NCBI GenBank assembly: GCA_018609965.1
Contig: JAHENP010000128.1
Span: 1-8,512 of the forward strand
Direction: 5' to 3'
From: Haloferacaceae archaeon
GTDB lineage: Archaea; Halobacteriota; Halobacteria; Halobacteriales; Haloferacaceae
DNA length: 8,512 nt
Part shown: positions 1 through 5,819 of the stretch, in pieces
How positions within the stretch are numbered: the stretch's first letter is position 1
Layout of the letters: each line of letters begins with the position of its first letter
Notes under the pieces: generated by a model
What the model was told of the DNA's origin: nothing
The model's database searches: none
The model's input: the letters and a program-made list of their open reading frames with translations, nothing else
Program-made: the position numbers and the translations under genes

Positions 1-667
1 AAAACAGGATCGGCGCCGCCACGTCGTCGAACGACGCCGGCCGCCCACGAGGGTAGTCGACGCCGTCGACGACCGTGTTCTCCACCGCGAACGGGGAGAC
101 GGCGTTGACGGTGATCCCGTCGTCTTGGGTGTCGTACGCCAGCGTCCGGGTGAACGACAACACCGCCCGCTTGGCCGCGAAGTACGGGAAGTTCTCCGGC
201 ACGCGTCGGTCGTCGCGCGCGTCGGCAACGCCGAAGTTGACGATCCGTCCCCACTCGCGGTCGCGCATCCCCGGGAGCACGCGCTGTGAACAGAGGTAGG
301 TGCCGTACAGACAGCCGGCAATCGTCTCCTGCCACGCCTCGAAGCCGATTTCGTCCCACCGTCCGCCCGGCAACGGGCCGACGGCGTTGACCAACACGTC
401 CACGCCGCCCAGTGTTTCTTCGCAGTCGCTCACCAACGTGTCGACCGCATCGGGGTCCGTCACGTCACCCGAGACGACCGTCGCCTCCACCCCGTGCTCG
501 CGGGCGTCGGCGGCGGTCTCCTCGGCGGCGGTCTCGCTCGTGCGGTGGTGAACCGCCACGTCCGCGCCCGCCGCGGCCAGTCTGAGCAGTACCTCTCTGC
601 CGACGCGCACGGCCGACCCCGTCACCAGCGCCGTCCGTCCGTCGAGATTCGGATCGAGTGAGTCCAC
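1..667 (-). CDS. Short-chain dehydrogenase/reductase, pteridine-reductase-like (3' end cut by window)
   Basis: Translating the minus strand from GTG at 667 gives 222 open codons that run off the left edge. The protein is a Rossmann-fold NAD(P)H-dependent oxidoreductase. Visible motifs are the nucleotide-binding loop TGSAVRVG (residues 16-23), NAVG (94-97, the NNAG equivalent), and YFAAK (162-166) giving catalytic Tyr162 and Lys166. The usual catalytic Ser is not in its place; Asp149 lies exactly 13 residues before Tyr162. Asp at this position, and a TGS-x3-G-x-G loop followed by a VAVHHR-like stretch, are features of the PTR1/FolM pteridine-reductase branch, so pterin or folate reduction is possible but inferred. 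The substrate cannot be read from sequence. The GTG start is preferred because a TATA-like element lies about 27 bp upstream, which fits a leaderless transcript. The last tens of residues are missing. Assignment to the SDR family is very secure; the branch is moderately so. Confidence 0.9.
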   Translation of the reverse strand, partial: MDSLDPNLDGRTALVTGSAVRVGREVLLRLAAAGADVAVHHRTSETAAEETAADAREHGVEATVVSGDVTDPDAVDTLVSDCEETLGGVDVLVNAVGPLPGGRWDEIGFEAWQETIAGCLYGTYLCSQRVLPGMRDREWGRIVNFGVADARDDRRVPENFPYFAAKRAVLSFTRTLAYDTQDDGITVNAVSPFAVENTVVDGVDYPRGRPASFDDVAAPILF

Positions 668-687
668 GCTCCGACCCTGGAGCGGCG

Positions 688-916
688 GCGGTATAACTGT
701 CTGCGACCCGGTCGTGGCCGACCACGTCGCCGAACCGCCAGAACCAGGCACTGTCGACGCCGTCGTGGTCCCACGCCTCCGGGAGATACGCCGCGCAGAA
801 CGCTCGCTCGTGGGCGCTGTCCGTCCGGAAGGTGGCCTGTGTCGACTGCACGGGCCAACCGAGAGCCGCGACCGACTTCGGATCTCGTAGAACGAAACGT
901 CGTGAGAACTGTTCAT
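688..916 (-). pseudogene. Coding-like fragment, possibly a frameshifted gene remnant
   Basis: One minus-strand frame between about 690 and 885 reads like a real haloarchaeal protein, for example DPKSVAALGWPVQST and later AWDHDGVDSAWFWRFGDVV, rich in acidic and aromatic residues. It has no good start. Followed upstream it becomes Arg-rich; its only in-frame GTG (947) overlaps the TGA of the upstream membrane ORF. A different frame starts with ATG at 916 (MNSSHDVSFYEI) and joins the coding-like frame only through a one-base frame change near 875-890. Downstream the frame runs on into the SDR gene for about 200 bp as Arg-rich antisense-like sequence, so its natural stop also seems lost. I do not recognise the family. 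A frameshifted remnant fits best; a short real gene starting at 947 is the alternative. Confidence 0.3.
691..698 (-). promoter_or_regulatory. TATA-like box for the SDR gene
   Basis: On the minus strand the sequence reads AGTTATAC, centred about 27 bp before the GTG start at 667. That is the usual distance from an archaeal TATA box to the transcription start, so the mRNA would begin at or near the start codon, as is common in haloarchaea. There is no Shine-Dalgarno-like sequence before the GTG, in agreement. Confidence 0.5.
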
Positions 917-943
917 ACGGAGTGGTGTGGCAGTGTCGTCGGC

Positions 944-1312
944 TCACTCTGTGTCGATCAGTTGCCCGTAGAGCACGTACGAGACGGGAACAGCAAAAAC
1001 GAACGACGGAACCCAGTACACCAACTGGCTCACGGGGTCGGGTGGAGTGACAATCCCGGCGAACAACGCCGAGAGGACGGCAGCGAGCGCGGCGACCGCA
1101 CTCCATCGTTCGCCGCTCGTCCGCGGTCGGACTCGCTCGTTCCGTCGGCGGTAGGCACCCATGTACCACACCTGCACGAACACCACCGGGAGAAACGAGA
1201 CTGCCCACAGCGCGGGGACGGACGACCCACGGGCGTTCGCGTCAATGTACACCCATCACGAAACGATCACGTAGACGGCGACGACCCAGGCAAGACTCCA
1301 AGCGGGGGGCAC
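944..1312 (-). pseudogene. Small multi-pass membrane protein, split by an in-frame TGA
   Basis: The longest open part starts at GTG 1252 and encodes 102 residues with three hydrophobic segments (about residues 14-34, 48-68 and 77-99) separated by an Arg-rich loop (YRRRNERVRPR). Directly upstream in the same frame, from GTG 1312, lies another hydrophobic stretch, VPPAWSLAWVVAVYVIVS, ended by TGA at 1256-1258 just before WVYIDANARG. A helix followed by a short D-A-x-x-RG turn, a second helix and a basic tail recalls the two-helix layout of PLDc_N-type small membrane proteins, a weak resemblance judged by eye. The simplest reading is one gene of about 122 codons broken by a nonsense mutation, or a sequencing error at that base. 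Alternatively translation starts at 1252 and the 102-residue protein is functional. No function can be given. Confidence 0.5.
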
Positions 1313-1615
1313 GTCTCGGTGTTCGACCGCTCGGGATTGTCTCGCTTGCGATTGAATTATGCTCCGATACGATCCGCTACCCGGTCGCCTCGACACTCAC
1401 GCCCATCGGGACGCGACTCTGCGAGTTCACCCACAGACTGGTCTTGGCCACGATGTGATCCTGCACACCAGACGACTCTGGTCCGATAACACGAGTGCTC
1501 AACTTATGCTAGGATTACCGATACTACTAAGTTGCTGGCGTGACTGCGGAGGCGTACGGCACGGGAGAGGAACGTCGCGAGAGGCGGCAAGGGCTTGGGT
1601 CCCTTACCTCCCCCG
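1313..1615. other. Intergenic stretch with two small inverted repeats, no convincing gene
   Basis: The frames here are Arg-, Pro- or Ser-rich and look like noise, apart from a 29-codon minus-strand ORF at 1377-1466 that is too short to judge. It holds two perfect inverted repeats: ACCAGA/TCTGGT with a 4-nt loop at 1467-1482, and CAACTTA/TAAGTTG with a 21-nt loop at 1500-1534. The second sits in a locally AT-rich patch (about 1500-1534) and could be part of a control region for the gene starting at 1637, though it is over 100 bp away. A short AT-rich spot at 1349-1361 could be a promoter for the minus-strand membrane gene. None of these assignments is firm. Confidence 0.4.
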
Positions 1616-1637
1616 TGTCGTGAGGCGACTCACGACA
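1616..1637 (+). promoter_or_regulatory. Palindrome abutting the start codon of the 141-residue gene
   Basis: A perfect inverted repeat, TGTCGTGAG and CTCACGACA with a 4-nt spacer GCGA, ends on the A of the ATG at 1637. As DNA it could be an operator for a dimeric repressor just downstream of the promoter; as RNA it would fold into a hairpin that hides the start codon. A weak TATA-like CTTACC at 1603-1608 lies about 30 bp before the ATG. The right arm is kept in the degenerate copy at 2982-2997 but the left arm is not. Confidence 0.45.
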
Positions 1638-1810
1638 TGAGTTCGAAGGATTCTCCGCCACAAAAACGTGGCGGCGCGACGGACGCAGAACGACGCGACC
1701 GAACAGTCGGCAGCTACGAGGCCGCCATCGAGCGCCTCCGGGAGACGACGATCCCCGAGAGCCGGCAGGACGCACTCGTCGGTGCCTGCGATACGGTGCA
1801 GTCAGCGCTC
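1622..1810 (+). repeat. Direct repeat, copy 1 (partner at 2982-3170)
   Basis: These 189 bp cover the right part of the start-site palindrome and the first 58 codons of the 141-residue gene. They align without a gap to 2982-3170, a constant offset of 1360 bp. A hand count gives about 40 differences, that is roughly 79 percent identity. Both copies have the same orientation and enclose the terminator and the vapBC pair. Confidence 0.85.
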
Positions 1811-2062
1811 GTCGACGACGAGCCAGTGTCGACTGACGACCTGCTCGTGCTCACCGCGGTCGCCGCCGAGGCGATTAACGACGTGCGCGAGGCCAAGACC
1901 GTCGGCACCGAGAACGACCTCCCAGTCGACCGGCAGTACGATGTCAGCCTCCCCACCGAGGAGTACATCATCACCACCGCCGAACGCGAGGAGGCGCTTG
2001 CGGTGTTGAGCAACCTCATCCTCCTCGCCGTCGACACCGACAGCGAGTACGGCGCGGAGTAG
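1637..2062 (+). CDS. Uncharacterised acidic, mainly helical protein (141 aa)
   Basis: I do not recognise this protein. It starts with a short polar, basic segment (MSSKDSPPQKRGG), followed by an acidic, predicted mostly alpha-helical body with no transmembrane segment, no signal peptide and no Cys pairs beyond a single Cys near residue 57. The middle (about 65-90) contains a hydrophobic helix, LLVLTAVAAEAINDV; the C-terminus has a second one, ALAVLSNLILLAVD. This suggests a small cytosolic helical protein that may form dimers. The ATG at 1637 is chosen because homology with the duplicate at 2997 begins here and a palindrome ends on it; an in-frame TTG at 1595 would add 14 unconvincing residues. 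A strong hairpin follows the stop. A degenerate copy of the 5' half lies beyond vapBC, so the gene belongs to a locus that has been duplicated and decayed. That it is a real gene is likely; function unknown. Confidence 0.75.
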   Translation: MSSKDSPPQKRGGATDAERRDRTVGSYEAAIERLRETTIPESRQDALVGACDTVQSALVDDEPVSTDDLLVLTAVAAEAINDVREAKTVGTENDLPVDRQYDVSLPTEEYIITTAEREEALAVLSNLILLAVDTDSEYGAE

Positions 2063-2080
2063 TCAGGCGACTCGCCGGGT

Positions 2081-2130
2081 GTGGGTGGGTCGCCGCGACC
2101 CATCCACAGCGTTCGGTTCTCTCGGTTTTT
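2081..2130 (+). terminator. Strong hairpin followed by a T-run
   Basis: A 12-bp stem (2081-2092 with 2096-2107, one G-T pair) closes a 3-nt loop 18 bases after the stop codon at 2062. A run of five T occurs at 2126-2130. A smaller hairpin, GGCGA/TCGCC, lies just before it at 2066-2076. The whole lies between the convergent 141-residue gene and vapC, so the stem could end transcripts from either side; the T-run serves only the plus strand. Confidence 0.55.
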
Positions 2131-2168
2131 CCCTCGTGGTTGTTCCGTGGAGGATGTCGAGAAGCGAC

Positions 2169-2645
2169 TCACGGCCGAACGCGGAGATCCGGAAAGTACG
2201 ACTCGTAGAGTCCGTGGTCGAAGCTGAGCAGTTCGTCGGCGTCGACGGCCGCGTGCCCACCGATCAGGAAATCGGCCGCGACGTGTTGCCGTGGCGTGAG
2301 GTCACGCCCGCAGTGTTCGCAGGTCGCCGTCTGTTCGGTCCCACACGCTTGACACTGTAACCCGTCTGGACGACGGTCGGTGTACGTGTCGAACGCCTCG
2401 CCGGCGTGGTACCGTGCTTCCGGTGACGCGGTGACGACGGCGATACTCGTGTCTTCGAGAAACCGGTCGAGTTCACTCCGGTTGTCGAACACCGCCGCGG
2501 CCGCGAGCTCGGCGTACATGACACCAGTCACGACGAGTCGTCCACGACGGTACCCCGCTCGGACTGCCGTCTCGGCGTCGTCACCGTGTGTGTCGTCGTA
2601 CAGTATCGACAACAGAACGTTCGTGTCCACAGCGACTGTGGTCAC
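2169..2645 (-). CDS. vapC: VapC-type PIN-domain toxin with a four-cysteine insert (158 aa)
   Basis: The PIN-domain ribonuclease half of a type II toxin-antitoxin pair. VapC toxins cut RNA, often tRNA or rRNA, using acidic residues that hold Mg2+ or Mn2+. The expected acids are visible: Asp7 in VDTNVL, Glu46 in YAELA, Asp125 in AADFLIGGHA and Asp143 in SFDHGLY. Between the core and the third acid lies CxxC-x7-CxxC (Cys98, Cys101, Cys109, Cys112), a zinc-ribbon-like knuckle not found in classical VapC proteins; it lengthens the protein beyond the usual 125-140 residues. Zinc binding is inferred. The GTG start at 2645 overlaps the TGA of the antitoxin gene (GTGA), indicating translational coupling. 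It faces the 141-residue gene tail to tail. The catalytic set looks complete, so the toxin is probably active. Confidence 0.9.
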   Translation of the reverse strand: MTTVAVDTNVLLSILYDDTHGDDAETAVRAGYRRGRLVVTGVMYAELAAAAVFDNRSELDRFLEDTSIAVVTASPEARYHAGEAFDTYTDRRPDGLQCQACGTEQTATCEHCGRDLTPRQHVAADFLIGGHAAVDADELLSFDHGLYESYFPDLRVRP

Positions 2646-2914
2646 GGCCGTTCCTCCGCCGTCTCGTCATCCGCGTCACCACTGCGTGGATACGCTCCGC
2701 GGAGCCGGCGCATCGTCTCCTCGGTGGTTCCGTCAGCAACCCCGCGGTACCGTTCGAACGGGTCGGCACCGTCCGCGGTCGTCGGCGCACGCTTCTCGAC
2801 GACGTACCCCGTCTCCGTCTGTGTGAACGTCACCTCGCCGCCCGGCGCGATTCCCAACTCCTCCCGAATCTCCGCTGGAATCGTCACCGCTCCCTCGGTC
2901 GTCACCCGTGGCAT
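2642..2914 (-). CDS. vapB: AbrB/MazE-type antitoxin of the VapC pair (90 aa)
   Basis: The first 40 or so residues (VTTEGAVTIPAEIREELGI, then PGGEVTFTQTETGYVVE) are a SpoVT/AbrB swapped-hairpin DNA-binding domain, typical of antitoxins that bind their own promoter. The acidic and Arg-rich tail (from about residue 50, with DPFERYRGVADG and TMRRLRGAY) is the likely toxin-binding segment. It ends in a 4-base overlap with vapC and lies 5' of it, the usual antitoxin-first order. The ATG at 2914 is chosen because the AbrB domain begins at once, as usual. Autoregulation by the antitoxin or the complex is known for this family and is inferred here. The exact subfamily (VapB against MazE-like) cannot be told by eye. 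Confidence 0.9.
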   Translation of the reverse strand: MPRVTTEGAVTIPAEIREELGIAPGGEVTFTQTETGYVVEKRAPTTADGADPFERYRGVADGTTEETMRRLRGAYPRSGDADDETAEERP

Positions 2915-2940
2915 CTCGGTGGTGTGTCGGTCGTAATCGC

Positions 2941-2952
2941 TGAAAAGTATTA
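2941..2952 (-). promoter_or_regulatory. Probable TATA region of the vapBC operon
   Basis: On the minus strand the AT-rich stretch TAATACTTTT lies about 28-38 bp before the ATG at 2914, in otherwise GC-rich DNA. This would give an mRNA with only a few untranslated bases. Autorepression by the antitoxin would act nearby; no clear palindrome was found in the 30 bp between box and start. Confidence 0.45.
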
Positions 2953-2981
2953 CTTCGGACAGACCGACCCGACAGAGTTGA

Positions 2982-3230
2982 GAGGCGGCTCACGACACGA
3001 GTCCGAACGGTTCTCCGCTAGAAAAACACAGCGGCGCGACGGACGCAGAGCGGCACGACCAGACAATCGGCCGCTACGAGACCGCTATCAAGCGACTCCG
3101 GGAGACACGAGTTCTGGAGAGTCGGCAGGATACACTTGTCGGCGCCCGTGACGCGGTGCAGTCCACGCTCCAACTCCACCCGTCGTATGCGGCTCCACAC
3201 CCGCCGCGACCGAGAGGGCACCGTTTATAG
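2982..3230 (+). pseudogene. Degenerate, truncated copy of the 141-residue gene
   Basis: Bases 2982-3170 match 1622-1810 without gaps at about 79 percent identity (hand count). The ATG has become ACG (2997-2999), so the normal start is gone. The copied frame is still open for 58 codons, keeping stretches such as GATDAER and ESRQD, then leaves homology after 3170 and runs into unrelated Pro- and Arg-rich codons, ending at TAG 3228-3230 inside the TATA box of the next gene. The last 80 or so codons of the parent are missing. Loss of the start and of the 3' half marks it as a relic. An open frame with many silent and conservative changes suggests it was under selection for part of its history. 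Confidence 0.75.
3224..3229 (+). promoter_or_regulatory. TATA box of the two-gene membrane cassette
   Basis: TTTATA, a good match to the haloarchaeal TATA consensus, is centred about 27 bp before the GTG at 3254. The spacing predicts a leaderless mRNA. No ribosome binding sequence precedes the GTG. The box also contains the chance stop codon of the relic reading frame upstream. Confidence 0.7.
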
Positions 3231-3253
3231 CGTTCGCTCGTTACACTCCGGGT

Positions 3254-3481
3254 GTGATCGACCAGATTCGCCGAGCGGACTACCTGACCAAGGTACAGTA
3301 CCTGTTGATGGTCGTCTTCGGGGCGGCGACGGGCGCACTCGCGTTCGCACCGTTGCCACAGCGAGTGAAGATTCTCGGCGCGGGCGTTGCCTTCGGGATC
3401 ACGGTCGGGCTGTGGTTCTCGCATCTCCTGTCGATGGTCGTCGACGCCGCGACCGACCTCCGTTCGGGGGCGGCACAGTAG
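3254..3481 (+). CDS. Small two-helix membrane protein (75 aa)
   Basis: Not recognised by family. After a short amphipathic start with basic residues (MIDQIRRADYLTK) come two transmembrane helices, about residues 16-34 (containing LLMVVFGAATGALAF) and 39-62 (containing GVAFGITVGLWFSHLLSMVV), joined by a tight Pro- and Arg-containing turn (PLPQRVK). A short hydrophilic tail follows. Charge distribution puts both ends in the cytoplasm. The GTG start fits the TATA box 27 bp upstream. Its TAG stop is followed with no gap by the ATG of the 318-residue protein, so the two are surely co-transcribed and probably translationally coupled. The second protein also has two helices near its N-terminus, so a membrane complex of both is an attractive inference. 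No catalytic motif is visible. Confidence 0.8.
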   Translation: MIDQIRRADYLTKVQYLLMVVFGAATGALAFAPLPQRVKILGAGVAFGITVGLWFSHLLSMVVDAATDLRSGAAQ

Positions 3482-4438
3482 ATGTCTGGATCGACAGACG
3501 ACACGGCGCGGACGGACGGTGGCGGCGCAACCCGCGGCACGCGGGACACCAGCGGCGGCGACGTGGACCCCGAACCGGTCGAGCCGGAGCCGACACCGGA
3601 GTCCGGGCCGAACCTCGCGGCGTTCCTGCTCACCGCCGGCGGCGTGACCGCAGTGTTCATCGCAATCTTCGTGTTCGCGTTTCCGGAGCCGATCAACCAG
3701 TACTTCGCCGGGATCGTCCTGGGTGTCACCGTCATCACGCTGATCGTCGGGATGGTGTTGGACCTGCTGGGGTACTTTGGCGACGAGGCGAAGGTCGGCG
3801 TGCCCGACGAAGTGGAGTCCAGCGAGCCGGCGCAGTTGGAGAGCGTCCGCAAACGGCCGAACAAGCCGCTCCCGAAACAGATCAACTTCGATGACGAGAT
3901 CCGACAGCTCCGGGATCACTTCGACGGCGATCTCCCCGACCAGATGGACGCGTTCCTCACGGAGTACGAGAAGCTCAAGTCGTCGAGCCAGAACCGGAAG
4001 GTTGTCGCCGGCAGTCTCCGTGCGGCGCTCAACCCGATCGCGGCGTTGGTGACCGACGAGGAGACCGAGGAGATGGTCGACGAGATGGGCGACCAACTGT
4101 TCGCGTACATCAAGGCCGACCCGGTCGACAACATGGTCGTGACGGAACACGCCTTCTACACCGACGGCGTCCAGACCCCGATCGCGGAGCTCCAGACGGA
4201 GCAGGCCCGGATCAAGGCGACCGTCCACAACAAAGGCGACTCCGCGAAGGCGGAGGTTGCCGTCCGGTTCAAAAACGAGGGCGGCGTCCCGGTGAAGACC
4301 GCCTACCTCCCCGTCGGGGAGGTGGTGACAGAGGCACGAAAAGAGCTGAACACAAGCGTCTACGTCCCGTCGCTGGCGACCGCGGCAGACGTGTTCGTCG
4401 TTCGCGCGACACAAGACACGCCTGTCCTCGACATGTGA
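3482..4438 (+). CDS. Membrane-anchored protein with helical and beta-rich cytoplasmic domains (318 aa)
   Basis: Not recognised by family. Residues 1-43 are polar and disordered-looking, rich in Gly, Asp, Thr and a repeated Glu-Pro stretch. Two transmembrane helices follow (about 45-67 and 74-97), each containing Gly. Residues 100-200 form a charged, mainly helical region with FDDEIRQLRDHF and DEETEEMVDEMGDQLF. From about residue 220, beta-type sequence appears (ARIKATVHNKGDSAKAEV and VRFKNEGGVPVKTAYL), reminiscent by eye of CARDB-like immunoglobulin folds; this is weak. Both ends and the C-terminal domain should lie on the same side, most likely the cytoplasm, as there is no signal peptide and no N-glycosylation sequon cluster. 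The ATG directly follows the stop of the 75-residue gene. The next gene is convergent, 36 bp away. Confidence 0.8.
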   Translation: MSGSTDDTARTDGGGATRGTRDTSGGDVDPEPVEPEPTPESGPNLAAFLLTAGGVTAVFIAIFVFAFPEPINQYFAGIVLGVTVITLIVGMVLDLLGYFGDEAKVGVPDEVESSEPAQLESVRKRPNKPLPKQINFDDEIRQLRDHFDGDLPDQMDAFLTEYEKLKSSSQNRKVVAGSLRAALNPIAALVTDEETEEMVDEMGDQLFAYIKADPVDNMVVTEHAFYTDGVQTPIAELQTEQARIKATVHNKGDSAKAEVAVRFKNEGGVPVKTAYLPVGEVVTEARKELNTSVYVPSLATAADVFVVRATQDTPVLDM

Positions 4439-4474
4439 GTCGGCAGTAGTCGACTCCCTCAGCGCTCCGGGCGG

Positions 4475-5797
4475 TCACTCGACGGTCGTCGTCGGCTCCG
4501 TGTCGGCCACCCCAGCCCGGTCGAACAGCCGGCGCGCCTGTTGTTCGGCGTCGCGTCGTGCCCGGTCGAGATCGATCGTCGTCAGCGTCCGGTCGCGCAT
4601 CAGCACCTGCCCGTCACAGATGGTGTGTCGCACGTCGCTCCCGTCGGCCGTGTAGACGAGACTGGTGAGCGGGCTGTGGCCGGGACCGAACTTCGGCTCG
4701 CTCGTGTCGACGACCGCTAAGTCCGCGTTCGCGCCGGCCCCGACTCGGCCGCTGTCGATCCCCAGTGCCCGCGCTCCCTCGACGGTCGCCATCTCGAACA
4801 CCGCCCGAGCGGGCAGCGCTGCTGCGTTGCCGGTCGCCAGTTTCGCCACCATCGCGGCGTCGCACATCTCGTCGAACAGGTCCAGATCGTTGTTCGACGC
4901 CGGGCCGTCCGTCCCGAGCGCGACCGGCACACCCGCCTCGCGGAGCTTGGCGACCGGTGCGATCCCGCTGGCGGTCTTCATGTTCGCCGCCGGGTTGTGG
5001 ACGACCGTCACCCCGCGGTCGGCCAACAGCTCGATCTCCCGTTCGTCGACATCGACACAGTGTGCGAGGGTGTCGCCGGGCTGGAGCATCCCCAACTCGT
5101 CGGCGTAGACGATCGGCCGGCGACCGGTCGCCTCGATCACGTCCGACACCTCACGGGTCGACTCGTTGGTGTGGTAGTGAAGCGGCAGGTCGGCCTCGCG
5201 GGCGGTCGGGACGTGCGTCTCCAACACGTCGGTGTCGACCGTCGCCGGATTGTGTGGCTGGACCGTCGCCCGGATGCGGCCGTCGGCTGCGCCGTCAACC
5301 TCGCGAGCGACCGCGAGGCTCCGTTCCATGTCCGCGTGTGCCGCCGCGGACTCCTTGCCGACGCTGATCGCGGTGTGGCCCAGCGTCGCCCGAACCCCCG
5401 CCTGCTCGACGACGGTCGCGGTCTCGGACACTTCGAAGTACATGTCGGAGAAGGCAGTGATCCCCGCTCGGATCATCTCGGCGACGCCCAGCCGCGCGCC
5501 GGCCCGCACGTCGGCGGGTTCGAGCGCCGCCTCGACGGGCCAGACGGTCTCCTCCAACCACTGTTCGAGCGGCTGGTCCTCGACGAACCCCCGCAGCAGC
5601 GTCATCGCTACGTGGGTGTGGGCGTTCACCAACCCTGGAATCACCAGCCCGTCGTCGGCGTCGAGCGTGTCGTCACCGCGGTCGGTGTCCCCCACCTCGA
5701 GGATCGTTCCGGCGTCCTGGTCGATCAGTACGTCCGCGCGCTCGACGGTGTGGTCTGGTTGGACGACGCGTCCCCCCGTGATTCGAAGCGTCGGCAC
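4475..5797 (-). CDS. mtaD: Amidohydrolase, 5-methylthioadenosine/S-adenosylhomocysteine deaminase family (440 aa)
   Basis: A cytosolic metal-dependent hydrolase with a TIM-barrel fold that deaminates adenosine-type by-products of SAM chemistry (MTA, SAH or 5'-deoxyadenosine) to inosine analogues. Full length with all expected landmarks: HTH metal ligands His60 and His62 in LVNAHTHVAMTLLRG, His209 and the acid/base Glu212 in HYHTNES, His246 in AHCVDVD, and Asp297 in GTDGPASNNDLD. HNPAANMKTASGIAPV is the family segment linking barrel strands. The N-terminal small beta domain and C-terminal NADLAVVD strand complete the composite domain. The GTG at 5797 starts right at the beta strand (MPTLRITGG) and a weak TATA-like CTATCC sits about 27 bp before it. 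It follows aroC on the same strand after 105 bp. The precise nucleoside substrate cannot be told; the ssnA/atzF-like deaminases are distant alternatives. Confidence 0.92.
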   Translation of the reverse strand: MPTLRITGGRVVQPDHTVERADVLIDQDAGTILEVGDTDRGDDTLDADDGLVIPGLVNAHTHVAMTLLRGFVEDQPLEQWLEETVWPVEAALEPADVRAGARLGVAEMIRAGITAFSDMYFEVSETATVVEQAGVRATLGHTAISVGKESAAAHADMERSLAVAREVDGAADGRIRATVQPHNPATVDTDVLETHVPTAREADLPLHYHTNESTREVSDVIEATGRRPIVYADELGMLQPGDTLAHCVDVDEREIELLADRGVTVVHNPAANMKTASGIAPVAKLREAGVPVALGTDGPASNNDLDLFDEMCDAAMVAKLATGNAAALPARAVFEMATVEGARALGIDSGRVGAGANADLAVVDTSEPKFGPGHSPLTSLVYTADGSDVRHTICDGQVLMRDRTLTTIDLDRARRDAEQQARRLFDRAGVADTEPTTTVE

Positions 5798-5819
5798 ACC
5801 CTGACGTACACCGGTCTGT

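Noticed and set aside
1377..1466. 29-codon minus-strand ORF (MQDHIVAKTSLWVNSQSR and so on)
   Set aside because: Third positions are GC-rich and it reads plausibly, but it is too short, lacks a well-placed TATA box, and has no other support.
839..1489. Long plus-strand ORF of 216 codons
   Set aside because: It is the antisense of the membrane ORF and decayed region, is rich in Arg, Ser and His with no fold-like pattern, and has no promoter or ribosome binding site.
1500..1534. CAACTTA/TAAGTTG inverted repeat as a mobile-element end or attachment site
   Set aside because: No transposase or integrase is near, no target duplication was seen, and the arms are only 7 bp.
1622..3170. Direct repeats as boundaries of an insertion sequence or composite transposon
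   Set aside because: They are diverged copies of coding sequence, not terminal repeats, and there is no transposase between them.
3074..4414. 446-codon minus-strand ORF opposite the 75- and 318-residue genes
   Set aside because: It is a mirror frame common in GC-rich DNA: Arg- and His-rich, and opposite two genes with sensible membrane segments, a TATA box and perfect spacing.
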